From the NCBI GenBank assembly GCA_013214905.1, contig JABSRV010000009.1, positions 1-49,681 on the forward strand: 49,681 bases of DNA, written 5' to 3'. How positions within the stretch are numbered: position 1 is the stretch's first letter; the number at the start of each line of letters is the position of its first letter. Both the position numbers and the translations under genes were made by a program. This DNA comes from Psychrobium sp. (GTDB lineage Bacteria; Pseudomonadota; Gammaproteobacteria; Enterobacterales; Psychrobiaceae). Shown in pieces: positions 43,918-49,681 of the stretch. The notes below the pieces were generated by a model that saw nothing but the letters and a program-made list of their open reading frames with translations, did no database searches and was not told the DNA's origin.

Positions 43918-45266
43918 CAACTAAACAATCAACATATTCATTACTCTGTACTTTATTGCTGACAGCGTCATTATTTAGCTCGGCGACTCACGCGATAGAG
44001 ATTGCGCTTGATGCGCCGCGCTTTAGCTTTGCCATTGAGAATAACTTATCGTCAGGCCAGCAAGAGAAATTGTCTCCGGCAGAGTCTCAATTGGCGCAAC
44101 AATTAAAGCCATTACTGAAAACCAAAGATTATGCTCAGGTAGTTACGCTGCTAGACGCCCATCAATCTAATGAACGCAGCGCTGCGTTATGGTTAATTAC
44201 CGGACAGGTTCACCTAGCGTTAGGGCATAAAAAAAAGGCCGAGCTAGCGCTTAACAATGCGCTGCTTGTCGCCCCTAATTTAGTCCGTGTACATCGAACG
44301 TTGGCGGCACTTCATATACAGCAGCAGCAATTAAAAAAGGCGCAAAAGCACCTTGTTAAGGCGATTGAAGGTGGCATGCAAGATCCACAATTATTTGGCC
44401 AGTTAGCCTATATCAACCTTAACCAAGGCGCACCGTGGTCTGCCATTGCGGGCTATCAGCAAGCACTATTATTGCAACCACACCACCAGCCGTGGAAAAA
44501 GGGCCTGCTTTATGCTTTGCAACAAGCTGGTAATCATCAGGCCGCCTTTGCGATGGTCAACGAGTTATTAAATACCTCACCAACAGACAAAAACTTGTGG
44601 CTGCAACGCGCGAAAATTACCCTAGCTTTAGATCTACAAAGCAAAGCCATCACCAGCATGGAGATGGCGTTACGTCACGGTGAGAAAAAATCGAGTAACC
44701 TATTGAGCACCGCTCAATTACACCTTGCTAACGGCAGCATTGAACGAGGTGCAGATTTACTGATTAGGCTAAATGCCAGTAATAGCGTGGCGTTCAGTCA
44801 AATTGAACCCGCTATTAGTTGGCTAATTAACGATGAGCAACTGCAGCCTGCATTGCGGATCTTAAAAAAGATGTTGAACATCAATAAGCTATCACCGTTA
44901 GAACAAAGCCTATATTACGCCACACTAGGCAGCGCCACTGAGCAAGAAAGCCCTAAACGTGCACTTAAATATTTTAAAAAATCACTCGCGCTAAATCCTA
45001 ATCAAGCCAGAGTATTGATTAAACTCGCTCAGCATTATCAACAAAAGCAGCAACATTCACGGGCAGAACTGTATTATCAGCGTGCCGAAATTTTTCCCAA
45101 TTATAAGAAACAGTCACTTGCTGGCCTAGCTCAGCTGGCGTTAAACCAGCAGCACTACGCGAAGGCATTAACCTATTTACACAAGCTAAAACGGCTGAGC
45201 AACAACACGTTGGCAATAGAGAAGAACATTACCATTATCAAGCGCCTTGTGGCACAACAAGCCTAA
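43914..45266 (+). CDS. TPR-repeat protein of the TonB system
   Basis: A 450-residue exported protein with a signal peptide (about 1-27). Most of it consists of tetratricopeptide repeats, for example LWLITGQVHLALGHKKKAEL, KAQKHLVKAI, ALRILKKMLNINKLSPLEQ, ALKYFKKSLALNPNQARVL and ARVLIKLAQHYQQKQQHSRA. It is the sixth and last gene of the operon. A TPR protein in this position occurs in other marine TonB2-like clusters, where it is thought to help couple the inner-membrane complex to the outer membrane. The start overlaps tonB. Confidence 0.88.
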   Translation: MTTKQSTYSLLCTLLLTASLFSSATHAIEIALDAPRFSFAIENNLSSGQQEKLSPAESQLAQQLKPLLKTKDYAQVVTLLDAHQSNERSAALWLITGQVHLALGHKKKAELALNNALLVAPNLVRVHRTLAALHIQQQQLKKAQKHLVKAIEGGMQDPQLFGQLAYINLNQGAPWSAIAGYQQALLLQPHHQPWKKGLLYALQQAGNHQAAFAMVNELLNTSPTDKNLWLQRAKITLALDLQSKAITSMEMALRHGEKKSSNLLSTAQLHLANGSIERGADLLIRLNASNSVAFSQIEPAISWLINDEQLQPALRILKKMLNINKLSPLEQSLYYATLGSATEQESPKRALKYFKKSLALNPNQARVLIKLAQHYQQKQQHSRAELYYQRAEIFPNYKKQSLAGLAQLALNQQHYAKALTYLHKLKRLSNNTLAIEKNITIIKRLVAQQA

Positions 45267-45373
45267 AAAATGTTGTGCGCGCGCCATAATTTTCTGGATT
45301 AAAAAACAGCTACATCAGGTGGTTTTTATGCGATAATCTGCGGTCGGATTGAATCAACGAGAACGAATTATCC

Positions 45374-48196
45374 ATGGATACAATTGAAGTACGTGGCGCG
45401 CGCACCCACAATTTAAAGAATATCAACCTAACCATTCCCCGCAACAAATTAATTGTTATTACGGGACTCTCTGGTTCGGGTAAGTCATCATTAGCCTTTG
45501 ATACGCTTTATGCCGAAGGGCAGCGTCGTTATGTTGAGTCGTTATCGGCTTATGCACGTCAATTTTTATCTTTAATGGAAAAACCCGATGTTGATTCTAT
45601 TGAAGGATTAAGTCCGGCGATATCTATCGAGCAAAAATCGACGTCACATAATCCCCGTTCCACCGTGGGCACCACTACCGAAATACATGACTATTTACGC
45701 TTGTTATTCGCCCGAGTTGGCGAGCCTCGTTGTCCAACTCACGACTTACCATTAGCCGCGCAAACCATTAGCCAAATGGTTGATAAAGTATTGTCATTGC
45801 CCAAAGGCAGCAAACTAATGTTACTTGCGCCAGTGGTGCAACAGCGTAAAGGTGAGCACAGCAAGTTATTAGACAGCCTCGCTGCTCAAGGCTTTATTCG
45901 CGCCAGAATTGACGGCGAAGTGTGTGACTTATCTGATCCTCCGAAACTTGAGCTGCAAAAGAAACATGATATTGAAGTGGTCGTAGATCGCTTTAAGGTA
46001 CGTGACGATTTACAGCAACGCTTAGCCGAGTCTTTTGAAACTGCGTTAGATTTGTCCGGCGGTGTGGCTAACATTGTGGCGATGGATGACGACAGTGACA
46101 TAGAGCCAATCTTATTTTCGGCTAATTTCGCCTGTAGCCAATGTGGTTATTCGATGGCTGAATTAGAGCCACGACTATTCTCTTTCAATAACCCTGCGGG
46201 TGCCTGTGGTACCTGTGATGGTTTAGGGGTTAAGCAGTATTTTGATCCTAACCGGATCATTGTTAATAGCGAACTAAGCCTTGCTGGCGGTGCTATACGC
46301 GGCTGGGATCGTCGAAACTTCTATTATTTTCAAATGCTCACCGCGTTAAGCGACCATTACAAGTTTGACATAGACGCGCCGTTTGACAGTTTAAGCCAAG
46401 AGCATAAAGATAAAATACTCTATGGCAGCGGCACCAAGTCTCTTGAATTCAAATATATGAATGATCGCGGTGATGTAGTGATTAGAAATCACCCGTTTGA
46501 AGGCATCATCAATAATATGGATCGCCGCTTTAAAGAAACCGAATCTAATGCGGTGCGTGAAGAATTAAGTAAATTTCTTAATCAGCAAACCTGCCCCACT
46601 TGTCACGGCAGTCGATTGCGATTAGAGGCACGTCATGTATTTTTAGGCTCCACCAATCTGCCAACGATTACCGAATTGTCGATTGGTGATTGCATGGAGT
46701 TCTTTGACAATATTAAATTTACCGGTCAAAAACAGCAAATAGCTGAAAAGATCCTAAAAGAGATCCGCGATCGTTTAGGATTTCTAGTTAACGTGGGTCT
46801 TAACTATTTAAGCCTATCGCGCGGCGCCGACACTTTGTCTGGCGGTGAAGCACAGCGTATTCGCTTAGCCAGTCAAATTGGTGCCGGTTTAGTGGGCGTG
46901 ATGTACGTGCTTGACGAACCATCTATTGGTTTGCATCAGCGTGATAACGAACGTTTGATTACCACGCTTAATCACCTACGTGATATTGGTAATACCGTTA
47001 TCGTTGTTGAACACGACGAAGAAGCCATTCGCTGCGCCGATTACATTATTGATATTGGCCCTGGTGCAGGTATCCACGGCGGCGAAATTATCGCGCAAGG
47101 TTCATACCAAGACATTATTGATAATCCTAATTCAATCACTGGCCAATATCTGTCGGGCGCTAAAAAAATCCAATATCGTAAAGAGCGTACTAAGCCCGGT
47201 AAAGAGTGGATTAAGTTATTTGGCGCGACAGGCAATAACCTTAAAAATGTTGATCTGGCGATCCCTACTGGCCTATTCACCTGTGTTACCGGTGTTTCTG
47301 GTTCAGGTAAATCGACGCTAATTAACAATACTTTTTATCCGCTAGCGCATATTGCGCTAAATAAAGCAGTGAATGACGTACCCGCGCCCCATGATCGCAT
47401 TGAAGGCTTAGAGTTCTGCGACAAGGTGGTGGATATCGATCAAAGTCCAATAGGTCGTACGCCACGCTCAAATCCAGCGACTTATACAGGTATATTCACC
47501 CCAATTCGTGAACTGTTTGCCGCCACGCAAGAATCTCGATCTCGGGGTTATAAAGCAGGACGCTTTAGCTTTAATGTGAAAGGCGGTCGCTGTGAAGCGT
47601 GTCAGGGTGACGGGCTAATTAAAGTAGAAATGCACTTTTTACCCGACGTATATGTGCCTTGTGATACATGTTCATCAAAGCGCTATAACCGAGAAACGTT
47701 AGAAGTGCTATACAAGGGAAAAAACATTAACCAAGTGCTGAACATGACAGTAGAAGACGCCAACACATTCTTTAAACCAGTACCGGCGATTTCACGTAAA
47801 CTGCAAACATTAATGGATGTAGGTTTGTCTTACATCACCTTAGGTCAGTCAGCAGTCACCCTCTCTGGTGGCGAAGCACAACGGGTTAAGTTAGCCAAGG
47901 AATTGTCAAAACGTGATACTGGTAAAACCCTTTACATTCTGGATGAACCTACCACTGGCTTGCACTTTAAAGATATTCAAATGCTGTTAGATGTATTGTT
48001 CCGTTTACGTGATCACGGTAATACCATTGTAGTGATTGAGCATAACTTAGACGTGGTTAAAACCGCTGATTGGATTGTCGATCTTGGCCCCGAAGGCGGT
48101 GACGGTGGAGGTCAAATACTTTGCACCGGCACCCCAGAAGAGATAGCGCAGCACCCAACGTCACATACCGCTAGATTCTTAAAAGCGATGTTGTAG
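45374..48196 (+). CDS. uvrA: Excinuclease ABC subunit A
   Basis: A 940-residue UvrA, the usual length. It has two ABC ATPase halves: Walker [10 protein letters not shown] (about 32) and GVSGSGKST (about 645), signature LSGGEAQR twice, and Walker [14 protein letters not shown] and [13 protein letters not shown]. Zinc modules are CSQCGYS...CGTCDGLG and CEACQGDG...CDTC. UvrA scans DNA for lesions with UvrB in nucleotide excision repair. No convincing LexA box was found in the 107 bp upstream. It reads away from yajR and ssb, which lie 15.5 kb to the left. Confidence 0.98.
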   Translation: MDTIEVRGARTHNLKNINLTIPRNKLIVITGLSGSGKSSLAFDTLYAEGQRRYVESLSAYARQFLSLMEKPDVDSIEGLSPAISIEQKSTSHNPRSTVGTTTEIHDYLRLLFARVGEPRCPTHDLPLAAQTISQMVDKVLSLPKGSKLMLLAPVVQQRKGEHSKLLDSLAAQGFIRARIDGEVCDLSDPPKLELQKKHDIEVVVDRFKVRDDLQQRLAESFETALDLSGGVANIVAMDDDSDIEPILFSANFACSQCGYSMAELEPRLFSFNNPAGACGTCDGLGVKQYFDPNRIIVNSELSLAGGAIRGWDRRNFYYFQMLTALSDHYKFDIDAPFDSLSQEHKDKILYGSGTKSLEFKYMNDRGDVVIRNHPFEGIINNMDRRFKETESNAVREELSKFLNQQTCPTCHGSRLRLEARHVFLGSTNLPTITELSIGDCMEFFDNIKFTGQKQQIAEKILKEIRDRLGFLVNVGLNYLSLSRGADTLSGGEAQRIRLASQIGAGLVGVMYVLDEPSIGLHQRDNERLITTLNHLRDIGNTVIVVEHDEEAIRCADYIIDIGPGAGIHGGEIIAQGSYQDIIDNPNSITGQYLSGAKKIQYRKERTKPGKEWIKLFGATGNNLKNVDLAIPTGLFTCVTGVSGSGKSTLINNTFYPLAHIALNKAVNDVPAPHDRIEGLEFCDKVVDIDQSPIGRTPRSNPATYTGIFTPIRELFAATQESRSRGYKAGRFSFNVKGGRCEACQGDGLIKVEMHFLPDVYVPCDTCSSKRYNRETLEVLYKGKNINQVLNMTVEDANTFFKPVPAISRKLQTLMDVGLSYITLGQSAVTLSGGEAQRVKLAKELSKRDTGKTLYILDEPTTGLHFKDIQMLLDVLFRLRDHGNTIVVIEHNLDVVKTADWIVDLGPEGGDGGGQILCTGTPEEIAQHPTSHTARFLKAML

Positions 48197-48210
48197 TAAC
48201 GCGCGACATA

Positions 48211-48241
48211 AGATCCCCGATAAGAGACTTCGGGGATGACA
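48211..48241. repeat. Palindromic repeat copy between uvrA and cysteine desulfurase gene
   Basis: AGATCCCCGA ... TCGGGGATGACAA forms a hairpin and belongs to the same family as the cluster at 20482-20615. It lies 15 bp after the uvrA stop and may also act as a 3' end. Confidence 0.7.
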
Positions 48242-48265
48242 ACTTATTTACCCAACGAGAAAAGC

Positions 48266-49471
48266 ATGAACTTTGACCCGCAACAATTTCGCCAGCAATT
48301 TCCATTGATATGTCAAAGTAATCAAACCTATTTAGACAGTGCGGCGACCAGTCAAAAGCCACAACAGGTTATTGATAGCATTAGTGAGTTTTATTGCACC
48401 AGTAATAGCAACGTACACCGGGCGGCGCATCAATTGAGTGCCAAAGCAACGGCTCAATTTGAGCTAGCGCGCTCTAACGTGGCCAAATTTATTGGCGCAC
48501 ATACTTCAAAAGAAATCATTTTCACTAAAGGCACTACCGAAGCAATCAACTTAATCGCACAAAGTTATGGTCGCAGTAACCTAACGCCACAGCACAATAT
48601 TGTAGTGTCGGTCAGCGAACATCACGCCAACATAGTGCCTTGGCAAATGCTGTGTCAACAGACTGGTGCCACACTGCGAGTTATTGAACTCGATACTGAA
48701 TTACAACTAAACATGCAACAAGCGGCAACACTAATAGACGACAACACTAAAATTGTGTCTATAGCTCATGCATCTAATGTTACCGGCATAATCAACCCCA
48801 TAGAACAACTGATCGCTATGGCGAAAGAAGTTGGTGCTATTTCAGTCATCGACGGCGCACAAGCCATTGCTCACTTGCCCATTAATGTGGCGCAACTGGA
48901 CTGTGACTTCTATGCCTTTTCAGGGCACAAAATGTACGGGCCAACGGGCATTGGTGTATTGTACGGCAAAGAGGCCATTTTAACCGCTATGCCGCCATGG
49001 CAAGGCGGCGGTGAAATGATTAAAAAAGTCAGCTTTAGCGGCACCACTTACAATCAACTGCCGTTTAAATTTGAACCAGGCACGCCAAATATCAGCGGTG
49101 TTTTGGGTTTAAGCAGTGCGATAGATTTTATCAAAAGCTTTGATCGCGCAGCACTAGAGCGCTATGAACAAAAACTTTTAAAACTTGCCCGAGAGCAATT
49201 ACTGCAAATTGACGGTCTGTCTATCGTTGGCGATGTTAGCAATAAGCTTTCGGTCATCAGTTTTGTGTTCGACGATGAACATCCGTCGGATGTCGCTACT
49301 TTGTTAGATCAACAGAATATCGCGGTTCGCGCTGGGCATCATTGCGCGATGCCACTGATGGAATATTTAAATATTCCTGGCACGGTTCGCGCTTCGTTTG
49401 CGCCCTATAATAGCGTGACCGATGTCAATAATTTTGTGACTGCGGTTAAAAAAGCCAGCAGCTTCTTCTAG
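48266..49471 (+). CDS. csdA: Cysteine desulfurase, CsdA/SufS family
   Basis: A protein of about 401 residues, a PLP-dependent class V aminotransferase-fold cysteine desulfurase. The PLP lysine is K222 (SGHKMYGPTG) and the catalytic cysteine C360 (AGHHCAMPLM). Other marks are YLDSAATSQKP near the start, VHRAAHQLS, TKGTTEAINLIA and EHHANIVPWQ. It releases sulfur from cysteine for Fe-S cluster or sulfur transfer. The start at 48266 is preferred to an open frame from 48236, which overlaps the palindromic repeat. CsdA and SufS cannot be separated by sequence alone; the absence of a suf operon here favours CsdA. Confidence 0.88.
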   Translation: MNFDPQQFRQQFPLICQSNQTYLDSAATSQKPQQVIDSISEFYCTSNSNVHRAAHQLSAKATAQFELARSNVAKFIGAHTSKEIIFTKGTTEAINLIAQSYGRSNLTPQHNIVVSVSEHHANIVPWQMLCQQTGATLRVIELDTELQLNMQQAATLIDDNTKIVSIAHASNVTGIINPIEQLIAMAKEVGAISVIDGAQAIAHLPINVAQLDCDFYAFSGHKMYGPTGIGVLYGKEAILTAMPPWQGGGEMIKKVSFSGTTYNQLPFKFEPGTPNISGVLGLSSAIDFIKSFDRAALERYEQKLLKLAREQLLQIDGLSIVGDVSNKLSVISFVFDDEHPSDVATLLDQQNIAVRAGHHCAMPLMEYLNIPGTVRASFAPYNSVTDVNNFVTAVKKASSFF

Positions 49472-49604
49472 TCGCACTAAATGAAGACCCCCCCAGAAAA
49501 TTGAGAAATAATAACCACTAAACTATCAATAAATAAGTTCAGCAACCGTTAAGTCTCATCAACATAAACTGTTGTTTCACTCGCTGGCTTAATACCCATG
49601 CTAC

Positions 49605-49681
49605 TTGAAAATGCAGGTTTCAGAGTTTCTCAGGTGAGTTAGCACAAGGCACATCATTTTAGGAATGCTTATTGCCTTTCA
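49605..49681 (+). repeat. 77-bp repeat copy running to the window end
   Basis: From TTGAAAATGC to the last base the sequence is the exact reverse complement of 27116-27192, and flanking bases match further. It begins about 130 bp after the cysteine desulfurase stop. It may continue past the window, so the element's full length is not visible. Confidence 0.9.

Noticed and set aside
45267-45373. LexA (SOS) box upstream of uvrA
   Set aside because: I looked for CTGT-N8-ACAG and found no acceptable match; only ACAG at about 45307 is present without a partner.

Overview
The window looks like a chromosomal segment from a marine gammaproteobacterium of the Alteromonadales (Colwelliaceae, Thalassotalea or Pseudoalteromonas-like). 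This is inferred from the moderately AT-rich sequence, the gene content (DUF3019 with MipA/OmpV and a two-component system, a PBPRA1643-type SEC-C protein, a DUF3450-ExbB-ExbB-ExbD-TonB-TPR system) and the uvrA / YajR-type MFS / ssb neighbourhood. No database search was possible. I saw no rRNA, tRNA or CRISPR array.

Left part (1-8.1 kb): the 3' end of rlmF, a short orphan flagellin, a DTW-domain tRNA modification protein, an exported amidohydrolase with a membrane-anchored AraC regulator, a scar holding IS21 (istB) and IS630-like transposase remnants, and a TonB-dependent receptor behind a Fur-box-like sequence.

Mercury region (8.1-10.75 kb): a decayed mer operon, merR-merT-merP-merA, all on the minus strand. 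merA carries a deletion, several frameshifts and eight copies of an 8-bp tandem repeat. merT and merP have no normal start codon at the right distance from their Shine-Dalgarno sequences. merR looks intact.

Middle (10.75-29.9 kb): a secreted zincin-like metalloprotease, a His/Asp-rich small outer-membrane-like protein, a sterol-desaturase/SRPBCC pair with a divergent AraC regulator, a very large SNF2 helicase, a kinase/regulator pair with DUF3019 and MipA/OmpV, and a MerR-regulated CDF cation exporter. A SEC-C protein follows. Then two convergent genes, each missing its C-terminus, meet at a repeat scar. The part ends with ssb and a YajR-type MFS gene.

Right part (29.9-45.3 kb): a block devoted largely to iron uptake lies between yajR-ssb and uvrA, which are normally close neighbours. 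It holds a membrane flavodoxin/FNR reductase divergent from PepSY-DUF2271-DUF4198, an FMN alpha-hydroxy-acid oxidase, a catecholate-type TonB receptor with an inverted decayed paralogue, a PiuC-type hydroxylase, and a six-gene TonB energising operon. Fur-box-like palindromes precede most of these units. The likely logic is that receptors import ferric chelates, the ExbB/ExbD/TonB complex energises them, and the flavoprotein/PepSY module reduces iron at the inner membrane. uvrA and a CsdA/SufS-type cysteine desulfurase close the window. The last 77 bp is an inverted copy of the repeat near 27.1-27.2 kb.
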